64,000 bases of DNA. It comes from Mucilaginibacter mallensis (GTDB lineage Bacteria; Bacteroidota; Bacteroidia; Sphingobacteriales; Sphingobacteriaceae). This document shows, piece after piece, positions 9,395-17,690 of this stretch (the stretch's first letter is position 1; each line of letters starts with the position of its first letter). A program made the position numbers and the translations under genes. Location of the stretch: assembly GCF_900105165.1 (NCBI RefSeq), contig NZ_LT629740.1:1302001-1366000 (forward strand), given 5' to 3'. A model generated the notes under the pieces. The model had not been told where the DNA came from and made no database searches. It was given only the letters and a program-made list of their open reading frames with translations.

Positions 9395-9658
9395 ATGCCT
9401 AAAAACAATATCCCCGCATACGCAATTGTTGAATTATTGATGAGATTATCACATTATAATGAGTTAATAGGCGACTATAAAGGCCACACTGTCCGAACGG
9501 AGAACGTGTTGGTTAAGACCACCGGCGGTGGTATAACATTCCCTATAACATTGATAATGCAACAATTTGAAAACCCCGAAACGATTGATAATGACGCATT
9601 AGTAAGCGTAGCGTCATTATTTAGAACTTCACGCGCAAAGCAAAAAACCATTTCCTGA
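9395..9658 (+). CDS. Small hypothetical protein
   Basis: 87 residues from ATG 9395; a TTG three codons upstream is possible. I do not recognise a family. The sequence mixes a helical N-terminus (YAIVELLMRLSHYNELI) with a likely beta section (GHTVRTENVLVKTTGGG). There is no signal peptide or membrane segment. It lies 31 bases before another small gene on the same strand, so the two may be co-transcribed. Codon use looks ordinary for the window. Confidence 0.5.
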   Translation: MPKNNIPAYAIVELLMRLSHYNELIGDYKGHTVRTENVLVKTTGGGITFPITLIMQQFENPETIDNDALVSVASLFRTSRAKQKTIS

Positions 9659-9689
9659 TACAATTGTTTTATACTCATTAAAGCAATGG

Positions 9690-9908
9690 ATGATGAAAGC
9701 GCAGGACAAACACTTTAAACTCATAAACAGCGCGACTGGTTATGTGATTTACTACCACACCCTGAACGGGGAGCTTGAAAAAGATAAAATAAAAGAAGAG
9801 CTTGAAAAGGTAAAGGCGCAGGTGGCTATAAAAAACAACATCTATATTGAGACAATTTTTTGGCAGGAAATAAAGGATGATGCACCTGCAGATGCCCTTG
9901 CCAACTAA
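9690..9908 (+). CDS. Small hypothetical protein, charged helical
   Basis: 72 residues; the neighbouring codon at 9693 is also ATG and could be the start. The centre (GELEKDKIKEELEKVKAQVA) is highly charged and probably a helix or coiled coil, flanked by aromatic strands (YVIYYHTLNG, IYIETIFWQEI). No family is recognised. It ends one base before the stop of the convergent glycosyltransferase gene. It may form a pair with the small gene at 9395. Confidence 0.55.
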   Translation: MMKAQDKHFKLINSATGYVIYYHTLNGELEKDKIKEELEKVKAQVAIKNNIYIETIFWQEIKDDAPADALAN

Positions 9909-9909
9909 T

Positions 9910-11559
9910 TTATTTGGTGATCAGATAAACGTGGTCCAATGTGGTTTGCCGGGTTGCCAGGTTTATAAATTTTAGCGACATGTTTTCCTGTGGGAAATTC
10001 GGGAAAGCTTTGATCACCTTAAAATCAGCATGCGCCTGCACTAATTGATCCATCGACTGCTGGCTCACATAAAACGCTGAACTATCCGACGGCTTAAAAG
10101 CGCTGAATTGTTCCAGTGGAACATAATCAACGGGCCTTTTGCAATAGAACTGGAAAATATTGTTCTCCATCCGCAACGAGTATAAATGATATTTATCAAA
10201 ATTCTTCTGATTAGCATAATCAGCAGCAGTTATCTGCCCTTTATAAACGGTTAATTGCTCATAAAAAACGGTGTTGAGGTAAAAGTTGGCAAATAATATC
10301 ACCGCGCAGCTGAGCATAAATACCCGTTTATAATCTTCCTTAATTTGGATAACAATAAGGTATATAAGTATCCCGAATATGAGGCAATCAAAAACAAAAT
10401 AAAACTGGTTTACGGGTCTCATAAAGCAATTAATTGCTATTATGGCTACCGGCAGCAAAACGATGTACAGCCATTGGCCGATCAGCCTGAATTTGGTGCC
10501 AAATTTACTTAATTGCATATAGCAGTAAGGCGCAGTTATAATAGCAAACAGTGGGAAAATACTGTTGGTATAAAATGGCAGCTGAAAGCCGGAGATAGAG
10601 AACAGTAGCAATAACAATACCCCCCCGCTTAAAGCATAGTATTCTGCCAGTTTCCGTTTCAATACTATTTCTTTCAGGTTTTTGAATATGGCATAGTAAA
10701 ATAACAGGCACCAGGGTGCAAATGCCCATAGCAGGGTATGCACGTAAAAAAATATATCGCCCGATTGCCGTTTAATGGGGCCACTGTTGGCAAAGCGCCC
10801 AAACTGACTATCCCAAAAAAACCATTTAATGCCCGATACATTATGCCTGCCGAAAACCAGCTTTTCGGGATGAAGATCGAACTGCACATATAGCGCATAC
10901 AGCTCAGGCAGAATAAATATAGCTGTGAGCAGTATCAATACTATCCATTTAAAATTAAATAGGTGTTTTAATTTATGCTGAAATAATAGCTGCCCGAATA
11001 GTGCTCCGTAAATAGGAACAATTACAAACACACCTTTAGTCATCATGGCGCAGGCGGTAAACATGGCGGTCAATAACAGATCTATAATACTGAAGCGCTC
11101 TTCGAGGCGCGATAAATGGTAAATACTGCCTATAATTAAGCCCATTAAATAAGGTTCTGCCCTTACATCTACATTACTCATGAGGGAGTTTAGTGCCGTC
11201 ATCAAAATTAAAACAGCAATGGCGGCTACTTCGAACCCATAATGTTTTTTGGTGAATAGAAAAGTGTAAACAACACTGAGTGCAAAAAAGAACAGTGCAG
11301 GCAACCGGTATGCCCAGGCGCTTATACCAAATATTTTAAAGCTGCACAGGATAACCCAAAAAGGGAAGTGCGGCTTATCAAGCCAGTCCTGGTTATAGGT
11401 GAACAGGCCCAGCAGCTCTTTTTTGTAAATGAAACTTTTAGCTATGGAGGCATATAAACCGGGATCATCCGTAAAAAACTTTACGCTGATACCAGCCAGG
11501 TTAACCACAATAGCCAAAACAAACAATAAGATGTAGAACTGCCTGTTCCTTTCTTTCAT
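9910..11559 (-). CDS. ArnT-like integral membrane glycosyltransferase (GT39/PMT superfamily)
   Basis: 549 residues, about 11-12 hydrophobic helices. An early acidic loop motif (FFTDDPGLYASIAKSF) is followed by WLDKPHFPFWV, as in ArnT/PMT-type GT-C enzymes, which use a polyprenyl-phosphate sugar donor on the periplasmic side of the inner membrane. A further hallmark is WDSQFGRFANSGPIK. The acceptor is unknown (lipid A, glycan or protein). A paralogue with the same motifs lies at 17691-19373 on the other strand. A short leader with a terminator precedes it (11623-11724). Confidence 0.85.
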   Translation of the reverse strand: MKERNRQFYILLFVLAIVVNLAGISVKFFTDDPGLYASIAKSFIYKKELLGLFTYNQDWLDKPHFPFWVILCSFKIFGISAWAYRLPALFFFALSVVYTFLFTKKHYGFEVAAIAVLILMTALNSLMSNVDVRAEPYLMGLIIGSIYHLSRLEERFSIIDLLLTAMFTACAMMTKGVFVIVPIYGALFGQLLFQHKLKHLFNFKWIVLILLTAIFILPELYALYVQFDLHPEKLVFGRHNVSGIKWFFWDSQFGRFANSGPIKRQSGDIFFYVHTLLWAFAPWCLLFYYAIFKNLKEIVLKRKLAEYYALSGGVLLLLLFSISGFQLPFYTNSIFPLFAIITAPYCYMQLSKFGTKFRLIGQWLYIVLLPVAIIAINCFMRPVNQFYFVFDCLIFGILIYLIVIQIKEDYKRVFMLSCAVILFANFYLNTVFYEQLTVYKGQITAADYANQKNFDKYHLYSLRMENNIFQFYCKRPVDYVPLEQFSAFKPSDSSAFYVSQQSMDQLVQAHADFKVIKAFPNFPQENMSLKFINLATRQTTLDHVYLITK

Positions 11560-11622
11560 TCAGCAAAGTAAATGATATGCGCCAATATTTTTTTATTTTA
11601 TTGCAGGATAATTTTGGCCAAT

Positions 11623-11648
11623 AAAAAACCCTTGCCTCACGGCAAGGG
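11623..11648 (-). terminator. Rho-independent terminator on the minus strand upstream of the glycosyltransferase gene
   Basis: Read on the minus strand, CCCTTGCC, loop GTGA and GGCAAGGG are followed by TTTTTT. The stem is perfect and the U-tract points toward the glycosyltransferase gene starting at 11559. No annotated gene ends here, so it must end a short transcript or act as an attenuator. Confidence 0.8.
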
Positions 11649-11682
11649 CAAAAACTCACAACAATTGTTTAACCTTTTACGG

Positions 11683-11724
11683 TCAATTCCTAACTGCAAT
11701 GTGGGTTTCAATTAATTCGTTCAT
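11683..11724 (-). CDS. Possible 13-codon leader peptide
   Basis: The minus strand encodes ATG-start MNELIETHIAVRN then stop, 34 bases before the terminator stem at 11648. Together they form a compact short-transcript unit. Whether the peptide is translated is not known, and a non-coding small RNA fits equally well. No run of one amino acid typical of classic attenuators is seen. Confidence 0.3.
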   Translation of the reverse strand: MNELIETHIAVRN

Positions 11725-11838
11725 ATTTCATGCCAAATTTTAATTGTTTTGTAACAAAACCGGATATTATCAGTCATTATAAACAGCGATTGAAATTTCA
11801 TTATACCTTTATACACTAATAATTAATCCCATCCTATT

Positions 11839-12366
11839 ATGAACAGATCATTCAAATTAAAGGCTGTATTGCTTTTTGCAGTAGCCTGTATGTTTTCGGT
11901 ACTAACAACTAAAGCACAGGACGCTAAAAAACCACCGCTTAGTCCACGCGACAGTGTTAGTGGCAAAGTTAACGAAGCAACCATCACTATTAACTATGGC
12001 AGCCCATCGGTAAGAGGACGCGTAATATGGGGCAAATTAGAACCATATGACACCGTTTACAGAGCCGGCGCTAATGAAGCTACCAGGTTTACTACTGACA
12101 AGCCAATTAAGGTAGAAGGTAAATCATTGCCTGCCGGTACTTATGGATTTTTTGTTATCCCAACTAAAGCAGGTGCATGGACAGTTATTTTTAACAGTGT
12201 TGCCTACCAATGGGGGGCATTTAAATATGACAAGAGCAAAGATGTTTTGCGTGTAAAAGTAAAACCAGTGACAGTTGCGATGCATGAAAGAATGATCTAC
12301 ACAGTAACCGATAAAGGCTTTAGCATGATCTGGGATAAATTGGAAATCCCGGTTAAAGTTAAGTAG
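11839..12366 (+). CDS. DUF2911 domain-containing secreted protein
   Basis: 175 residues with a signal peptide ending near TKAQ (residue 26). The body is a single DUF2911 domain: it begins SPRDSVSGKVNEATITINYG, contains GANEATRF and LPAGTYGFFVIP, and ends with DKLEIPVKVK. The family is common in Bacteroidota and is exported; its function is unknown. The gap upstream carries a divergent start region for the glycosyltransferase, so both genes probably have promoters there. The next gene follows after 75 bases. Confidence 0.88.
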   Translation: MNRSFKLKAVLLFAVACMFSVLTTKAQDAKKPPLSPRDSVSGKVNEATITINYGSPSVRGRVIWGKLEPYDTVYRAGANEATRFTTDKPIKVEGKSLPAGTYGFFVIPTKAGAWTVIFNSVAYQWGAFKYDKSKDVLRVKVKPVTVAMHERMIYTVTDKGFSMIWDKLEIPVKVK

Positions 12367-12441
12367 TTACAGTAATTAGTGTTTGGTGATTAGAGATTAA
12401 TAAACCATTTTTAAATTATCAAATCTCTGGGTCATCGAATA

Positions 12442-13533
12442 ATGCTTAATAAAAAGAATAAAAATGTAGCAAAGGCAAGGATTATCACCATCATAATTCT
12501 TGCCTTTGCTCTTTTTTTACTGGGCCTGCTGGAGGATCATCCACAGTTTATTGAGCGGTATTACTCCAAAGGTGTATACCTTTTTATTTGCCGGGTTTTT
12601 CACCCGGTTTTTAATTTGCTGCCCTTTAGTGTGGGCGATGTGTTGTACCTGGTGGTTATCGGCTTTATTATCTATTACCTGGTATTGCTTATCAGGCTGT
12701 TATTTAAAAAGCAGTTTAAACAGGCCGGTATTTTATGTTTGGGGATGATAATGGGTGTGCAGATAGGCATGCTGGCCTTTTACCTGCTTTGGGGTATTAA
12801 CTATTTCAGGCCATCGGCCGCGGAACGGTTAAAACTGGCGGATACCAGTTACAGCACCGAAGAACTTACCTCGCTTACCAAAATATTGATCGACAGTGCC
12901 AACGCCACCCGGGCACGTGTCACCACCGCCGATCTGCAGCAAAGCAACAGCACTATTCGTCAAACGGCGATAGGAGCCATCCGTGCCTTATCGGCTAATT
13001 CGACAGATTTTTATACCTATGATCCTGATGTAAAGCTTTCCCTGTTTACGCCGCTCATTAATATGATGGGTACATCGGGCTATTACAATCCATTTACCAG
13101 CGAGGCGCAGATGAACTACCAGATGCCCGTATTTATCCGCCCGTTTGTGGCCTGCCATGAGATGTCACACCAAATGGGTTATGGCGCCGAGGATGAAGCC
13201 AACTTCGTAGGTTTCCTGGCGGGGATAAACTCTAAGGACAGATTGCTGCGCTACTCCGCCTATCATGAAGCGGTAGATGAGTTTATGCGCGATATTTATA
13301 TGCGCGATACGGTATTGAACAAACAACTAAAGCACCGTGTATCCCCAACGGTGCACCAAGATTTTGTTATTGAGTTTAACTACTGGATGGCCCACGAAAG
13401 TGAGATCAACGCTGTAAGCAGTATTTTCTACGACCAGTTCTTAAAAGCAAATAACCAGCCCCAAGGGTTGAAGACCTATAACCAGATGGTAAGGCTGGTG
13501 ATATCGTGGTATAACCGGAAGAATGTTCATTAG
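12442..13533 (+). CDS. DUF3810 domain-containing membrane protein with HExxH motif
   Basis: 363 residues. Three hydrophobic segments lie at about 13-31, 62-87 and 96-118. The soluble part has CHEMSHQMGYGAEDEANF at 238-255, where His239, Glu240, His243 and a downstream acidic residue fit a zinc metallopeptidase site. DUF3810 is a Bacteroidota family of presumed membrane metalloproteases without a known substrate. The periplasmic side is the likely location of the active site. Catalytic activity is inferred from the motif only. Confidence 0.85.
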   Translation: MLNKKNKNVAKARIITIIILAFALFLLGLLEDHPQFIERYYSKGVYLFICRVFHPVFNLLPFSVGDVLYLVVIGFIIYYLVLLIRLLFKKQFKQAGILCLGMIMGVQIGMLAFYLLWGINYFRPSAAERLKLADTSYSTEELTSLTKILIDSANATRARVTTADLQQSNSTIRQTAIGAIRALSANSTDFYTYDPDVKLSLFTPLINMMGTSGYYNPFTSEAQMNYQMPVFIRPFVACHEMSHQMGYGAEDEANFVGFLAGINSKDRLLRYSAYHEAVDEFMRDIYMRDTVLNKQLKHRVSPTVHQDFVIEFNYWMAHESEINAVSSIFYDQFLKANNQPQGLKTYNQMVRLVISWYNRKNVH

Positions 13534-13611
13534 TTCATTGGTTCATTGCATTATGTTAAGCAGACGGATTGTATGTTATATTAAATCTTTAGCTTAGCAA
13601 AAAATAGAATT

Positions 13612-13812
13612 ATGGACGAGTTTAACAAAGAGATACAGCAAATAGCTTTAAAAAATCCCAGTGAAATTAACGGCGATCTGAGAGATTATTTCTCGCTTTT
13701 TCAAAGGGCGGATGGCTCCTATAAAATAGTATGGGAGAAGAATATATCAACCCATATCAGGCATAAAGTAACAGCGGTGGTAAAAAAACATTATATTACA
13801 TCAACTAAATAA
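13612..13812 (+). CDS. Small hypothetical protein
   Basis: 66 residues beginning MDEFNKEIQQIALKNPSEIN. Charged, with no signal peptide or membrane helix. I do not recognise a family. It starts 78 bases after DUF3810 on the same strand and is followed by a palindromic repeat, so it may end that transcription unit. Confidence 0.5.
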   Translation: MDEFNKEIQQIALKNPSEINGDLRDYFSLFQRADGSYKIVWEKNISTHIRHKVTAVVKKHYITSTK

Positions 13813-13866
13813 AATGTAAGGGTAATGTGTTCAGAAGATAGATTTTCTTACACTAATATTAAGTAA

Positions 13867-13984
13867 GGGGTCATGCTGAGGCACTCGAAGCATTCGGGTA
13901 AAGGCCTTTACGCGGTGCATAATCGTTAATGCATAGCTGGCGATGCCCAACGCACATGCTTCGAGTGCCTCAGCATGACCCCTT
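13867..13984. repeat. Palindromic repeat, TCATGCTGAG type, copy 1
   Basis: GGGGTCATGCTGAGGCACTC at the left mirrors GAGTGCCTCAGCATGACCCC at the right. The middle AAGCAT...AAAGGCCTTTACGC is shared with the copies at 17547, 23334, 43192 and 51000. The loop of this copy is about 35 bases longer than in the others. Confidence 0.88.
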
Positions 13985-14043
13985 CTTTTAATCTTCTCAA
14001 TATTTATGGTGTAACTACTCACCGCTCACTATTCACCACTCAC

Positions 14044-14109
14044 TTAAATTATTTTGAATAAAAAAAGAGGCACAAAACTGTGCCTCTTTTTTTATTCAAA
14101 ATAATTTAA
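14044..14109. terminator. Perfect 31-bp-arm palindrome, probable bidirectional terminator
   Basis: Both arms (14044-14074 and 14079-14109) match perfectly around a four-base loop. The GC-rich core AGAGGCACA / TGTGCCTCT is flanked by A7 and T7 tracts, which works as an intrinsic terminator on either strand. It lies 34 bases before the sigma factor gene. Confidence 0.85.
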
Positions 14110-14142
14110 AATGTTTTTATTTCACAATCGTCTTATCTTTAA

Positions 14143-14730
14143 ATGCACAATACATTGGTAACAGCCGTAATGCCCGAGGATAAGAACAGCCACATCATAC
14201 AAACAATTAAATCGTATGGTAAGAACTTGCTGGGCTTTATCCGCAGGCGCGTAAAGAACGATGCCGATGCTGAAGACATTCTGCAGGATGTTTGGTACCA
14301 GTTTAGTTCGGTCATTAATTCGGAACCGATTGAGCAAACCGGCGCATGGCTGTACAAAGTTGCTAATAACAAGATAACCGACAAGCACCGTAAAAAATCA
14401 GAGACTTTGCTTGATGATATGGTTGTTAGCAGCGATGCTGATGAGGACGACATTCCAGATTTTAAGGATATACTATTAACCGAGGCCAAAACCCCCGAAA
14501 CGGAATACCTGCGCAACCTTTTTTGGGAGCAGTTATTCTTCTCGCTGGATGAACTGCCCGAAAAACAACGCCAGGTTTTTATATGGAACGAGCTGGAAGA
14601 TATGTCCTTTGCTGAAATGGCCGACCTTACCGGCGACAATGTGCAAACCCTGGTATCGCGTAAGCGATATGCAGTGCTGCACCTGCGCAAGCGGCTTAAA
14701 CAATTGTATGATGAGATTACACAATATTAA
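14143..14730 (+). CDS. RNA polymerase sigma factor, sigma-70 family (ECF-like)
   Basis: 195 residues. Region 2 spans roughly residues 10-85 (RRRVKNDADAEDILQDVWYQF, TGAWLYKVANNKITD) and region 4 about 128-188 (LPEKQRQVFIWNELEDMSFAEMADLTG). The linker is unusually long and acidic (DADEDDIPDFKDILL). It heads a three-gene cluster with a small membrane protein and a 73-residue protein. No classical anti-sigma (zinc-finger or FecR-like) gene is adjacent, so how the factor is held inactive is unknown. Confidence 0.92.
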   Translation: MHNTLVTAVMPEDKNSHIIQTIKSYGKNLLGFIRRRVKNDADAEDILQDVWYQFSSVINSEPIEQTGAWLYKVANNKITDKHRKKSETLLDDMVVSSDADEDDIPDFKDILLTEAKTPETEYLRNLFWEQLFFSLDELPEKQRQVFIWNELEDMSFAEMADLTGDNVQTLVSRKRYAVLHLRKRLKQLYDEITQY

Positions 14731-14742
14731 AAATTAAAGAAA

Positions 14743-15147
14743 ATGAGAAAAATACTTTTTAGAGGACGATTTATATTTATACCACTGGCAGTAGCGGCCT
14801 TCCTCACGCTGATAAGTTTTGTGGTAATGCAGTTATGGAATAACCTGATGCCCGTTATTTTTCACCTTGGGGTGATCACTTTTTGGCAGGCGCTGGGTTT
14901 ATTCATCCTATGCAAAATTCTATTTGGCTTTGGTAAAGGCGGCCACCGTGGTGGTTTTGGTGGCGGTGCCCCATGGATGCGCCATCGTATGGAGGAGCAC
15001 TTTAAACACATGACACCGGAGCAGAAGGAAAAATTCAAACAAAAATGGAGCGAGCGCTGCGGCGGTTTTGGCGGCCCTCGTGGCAGAAGATTTGCCGACT
15101 GGGATAGTTTTACCGCTGCCGAAGAAACTCCTAAACCAACCGAATAA
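14743..15147 (+). CDS. Small membrane protein, Gly/His/Arg-rich, in sigma-factor cluster
   Basis: 134 residues, starting 12 bases after the sigma factor stop. Two hydrophobic segments (about 8-30 and 36-62) precede a Gly/His/Arg-rich tail with GGHRGGFGGGAPWMRHRMEE, then HMTPEQKEKFKQKWSERCGG. The MTPEQKEKFKQKW stretch resembles the helical segments of Spy/CpxP-type proteins. It could be the sigma factor's membrane partner or its stress-sensing output; this is inference from position. Confidence 0.75.
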   Translation: MRKILFRGRFIFIPLAVAAFLTLISFVVMQLWNNLMPVIFHLGVITFWQALGLFILCKILFGFGKGGHRGGFGGGAPWMRHRMEEHFKHMTPEQKEKFKQKWSERCGGFGGPRGRRFADWDSFTAAEETPKPTE

Positions 15148-15167
15148 CAATTAAAATTAACTAACAC

Positions 15168-15389
15168 ATGATTATGGATGTAATGGTATTTGTAACGAGT
15201 GTTTATAACCGCAAGGCAGTTAATAAGGTGCAACCCTTATTAACTGCCGTACCGGCTATTTCGCAATGGAATTTCGATCTGGAAGATTGCGATCATATAT
15301 TAAGGGTGGTTGCCAATAATTTAAGTCCGCGTAAAGTGGAGTCATTATTGCAATCCGTTGGGTTTGATTGCCGGGAGCTGGAATACTGA
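15168..15389 (+). CDS. Small HMA-like fold protein without the metal-binding CxxC
   Basis: 73 residues (or 71 from the second ATG at 15174). The pattern VMVFVTSVYNRKAVNKVQPL, then ISQWNFDLEDCDHILRVV and a final helix VESLLQSVGFDCREL fits the beta-alpha-beta-beta-alpha-beta layout of heavy-metal-associated domains, but the CxxC loop is absent. Such small proteins recur in Bacteroidota as hypotheticals. It lies 20 bases after the small membrane gene and probably belongs to the sigma-factor operon. Confidence 0.65.
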   Translation: MIMDVMVFVTSVYNRKAVNKVQPLLTAVPAISQWNFDLEDCDHILRVVANNLSPRKVESLLQSVGFDCRELEY

Positions 15390-15536
15390 TGTTGTTTAGT
15401 ATCCTGTTGTGGTCCAGTTGTTTATTAGTGAAAACAATTTGTATTTTTTCAATTGTAAATTGTAACAAACCGGCATAGCTTTAATCTTATACTCAATATT
15501 TCTTATATTGTGGTATAAATTTAAACCTGCCGGTAC

Positions 15537-16733
15537 ATGACCAATACTGACTCACCGCCCTTAAAACAACGCATAAATTCTATTGATACCTTGCGGGGTA
15601 TGATCATGCTGATTATGGCTATCGATCATATCCGGGATTTTATTTATTACAGCGGGCCACTCGCTGATCCAACCAATATGGCTACTACTACGCCCATATT
15701 GTTTTTCACCCGGTGGATCACCCATTTTTGCGCCCCAACCTTTGTTTTCCTGAGTGGGGTATCTGCCTATCTTGCAGGCACACGGCGCACCAAAAGCGAA
15801 TTAAGCGGTTTTCTTGTTAAAAGGGGACTTTGGCTTATTGTAGTTGAGTTAGTGCTTATAACCTTTGCTTTAACCCTTAATCCATTTTATAATGTATTGG
15901 TATTACAAGTGCTTTGGGCCATCGGCTTTAGCATGATCATACTGGGTTTATTGGTACGTTTGCCTTTAAAGTGGATAGCGGTTATTGGCGTGCTCATCTT
16001 TTTCGGGCATGATATCCTGGATTATATACAAGCACCTAAATCCATAGTGGAGGCTGATTTCTTAAAGCTTTTCCTTACCGCGTTCGGCGGTCTGTTCACC
16101 ATAAACAGCAATCATTTTATATTTGACCTGTATGCCGTTATCCCGTGGACGGGCGTAATGCTGCTGGGCTATTGCTTGGGCTCGCTTTACCGGCCCGAAT
16201 ATGATCCGCAGAAAAGAAGGAAGATATTGCTGTATACTGGTCTGGCAACCTTAACTGTTTTTGTTGTTTTAAGACTAATAAACAAATATGGCGACCCTGC
16301 GCCATGGGAGGTACAGCGCAATACGGTGCACACCATAATTTCGTTCTTCAACGTAAGCAAATACCCGCCTTCGTTATTGTATTCATGTATGACGGTTGGC
16401 ACAGCCCTCGTAATCCTTGCGCTAACAGAAAAGCCCCTTAATAAATTTACGTCCTTTTTAATAGTGTATGGCAATGTGCCTTTTTTTTATTATGTGCTGC
16501 ATTTTTACCTGATCCGGCTCATCAATATCATCCTGTTTTTTGCCATGGGGTATAACAGCAGTCAGATCGTTACACCTAATCAGACTTTCCTGTTTAAACC
16601 GCTTTCCTTTGGGTTTCCGTTATGGGTAGTTTACCTGGTTTGGCTGGTGGTTATAGGTATATTGTATTTTCCATGTAAATGGTTCAGCAATTACAAGAGA
16701 ACGCATCATCAGTGGTGGCTGAGTTATTTGTAA
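15537..16733 (+). CDS. Heparan-alpha-glucosaminide N-acetyltransferase-like membrane protein (DUF1624)
   Basis: 398 residues with about ten hydrophobic segments. The N-terminal signature RINSIDTLRGMIMLIMAIDH is the HGSNAT/DUF1624 hallmark, and HFCAPTFVFLSGVSAYL fits the same membrane acyltransferase-like family. The human relative acetylates glucosamine across the lysosomal membrane; bacterial members probably acylate an envelope glycan, but no substrate is proven. A 147-base gap separates it from the sigma cluster, so it has its own promoter. Confidence 0.85.
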   Translation: MTNTDSPPLKQRINSIDTLRGMIMLIMAIDHIRDFIYYSGPLADPTNMATTTPILFFTRWITHFCAPTFVFLSGVSAYLAGTRRTKSELSGFLVKRGLWLIVVELVLITFALTLNPFYNVLVLQVLWAIGFSMIILGLLVRLPLKWIAVIGVLIFFGHDILDYIQAPKSIVEADFLKLFLTAFGGLFTINSNHFIFDLYAVIPWTGVMLLGYCLGSLYRPEYDPQKRRKILLYTGLATLTVFVVLRLINKYGDPAPWEVQRNTVHTIISFFNVSKYPPSLLYSCMTVGTALVILALTEKPLNKFTSFLIVYGNVPFFYYVLHFYLIRLINIILFFAMGYNSSQIVTPNQTFLFKPLSFGFPLWVVYLVWLVVIGILYFPCKWFSNYKRTHHQWWLSYL

Positions 16734-16792
16734 GTCGTCGGTGCGGACACCGACTCCGGGAGAAAAAAGAGAAAAAACCCAGGCCTGCGCGA

Positions 16793-16902
16793 TTCCCTCC
16801 CATGGGAGGGGCAGGGAGGGGTTTCTTGAACTTTGCTAAATCTGGCGTATAAACCCCTCCCTGCCACGTCACACCCAACCGCACCCCTCCCAAAGGAGGG
16901 AA
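16793..16902. repeat. Palindromic repeat (TTCCCTCCCATGGGAGGG type), copy 1
   Basis: ATTCCCTCCCATGGGAGGGG at the left is mirrored by CCCCTCCCAAAGGAGGGAAT at the right, with an inner pair GGGAGGGGTTTCT / AAACCCCTCCCTG. Related copies are at 50136-50239, 57921-58030 and a half copy at 56112-56148. It fills most of the gap between two convergent genes. Confidence 0.85.
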
Positions 16903-16938
16903 TTTACTTGGCGGTGAGAATATTTGTAAAGGAATGTC

Positions 16939-17445
16939 TTACAATACTACCCCAGCTGTTGTAAACCGCAGATCGTTACCTGCCAGTGCCGAGGTGGCAT
17001 AGCCATCGTCATTAATAAAAAGCTTTTCGTTTTCTGCTGAAATGCGCAGATCATGGGTCATGAAATCGCCAAATATGCGTATTACTGCTATTGGGGCATT
17101 TCTTTCAAGCTCGGCGGTAATGTTAAGTTGTAGGCTCATGGCGGTTTCATCATCGATCTGGTGCACATGGATAATCACATGGCCATCCGCGCCAAAAACT
17201 TTTACGCTGTTTTGTTCTGTCAAAATTTTAATCCCTGTACCCAGGGTTGTGTTATTTTTTACAATAACGCCGTTTCCGTGCATGTCCTTAATATCCAGAT
17301 CAACGCTTAAAAAAGAGCCGGGCTCATTGTCATGATAAATAGAATTGATCTTTATAATCGGATTTGAGGTTTCATGATTGGCATAACTAATAACACCATG
17401 CGGAACGATATAGGCACTTGTGCCTAAAACAAAAGCGTATTTCAT
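16939..17445 (-). CDS. Hypothetical protein, beta-rich
   Basis: 168 residues starting MKYAFVLGTSAYIVPHG. I do not recognise the family. Alternating hydrophobic residues suggest an all-beta protein; Asn and His are frequent (VIVKNNTTLGTGI, VIIHVHQIDDET). There is no signal peptide and no membrane helix. It stands alone between repeat elements, convergent with the HGSNAT-like gene. Confidence 0.65.
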   Translation of the reverse strand: MKYAFVLGTSAYIVPHGVISYANHETSNPIIKINSIYHDNEPGSFLSVDLDIKDMHGNGVIVKNNTTLGTGIKILTEQNSVKVFGADGHVIIHVHQIDDETAMSLQLNITAELERNAPIAVIRIFGDFMTHDLRISAENEKLFINDDGYATSALAGNDLRFTTAGVVL

Positions 17446-17546
17446 AATCTTTGCAATGTTTAAGTGTATTTAGTAAAACAATAAGCGGCTAAAATGTTTA
17501 CGTAATTCAGTATTATTTTTGATGGGAAAGCCAAAGTAGGGGAAGG

Positions 17547-17626
17547 GGGTGTCATGCTGAGCGCTAGTCGAAGCATGAGCGTAAAGGCCTGCCCGCATGC
17601 TTCGACTAGCGCTCAGCATGACACCC
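17547..17626. repeat. Palindromic repeat, TCATGCTGAG type, copy 2
   Basis: GGGTGTCATGCTGAGCGCTA at the left pairs with TAGCGCTCAGCATGACACCC at the right; arms extend over AGTCGAAGCAT / ATGCTTCGACT with a loop carrying AAAGGCCT. It sits between two divergently transcribed genes, so it is not just a terminator. Confidence 0.9.
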
Positions 17627-17690
17627 TTGCATAAAACTTATACAGCAAATCCCCATCCACCAAAAACTCATTATATTTGACATCACTTCA

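Noticed and set aside
13867..13984. Palindromes of the TCATGCTGAG family as CRISPR or tRNA genes
   Set aside because: Single hairpins at dispersed sites without spacers, no cloverleaf or CCA end, no cas genes in the window.
14139..14690. 183-codon open frame on the strand opposite to the sigma factor
   Set aside because: Shadow of the sigma factor gene; the plus-strand product has clear region 2 and region 4 motifs and the minus product is Ser/Leu/Arg-rich without family features.
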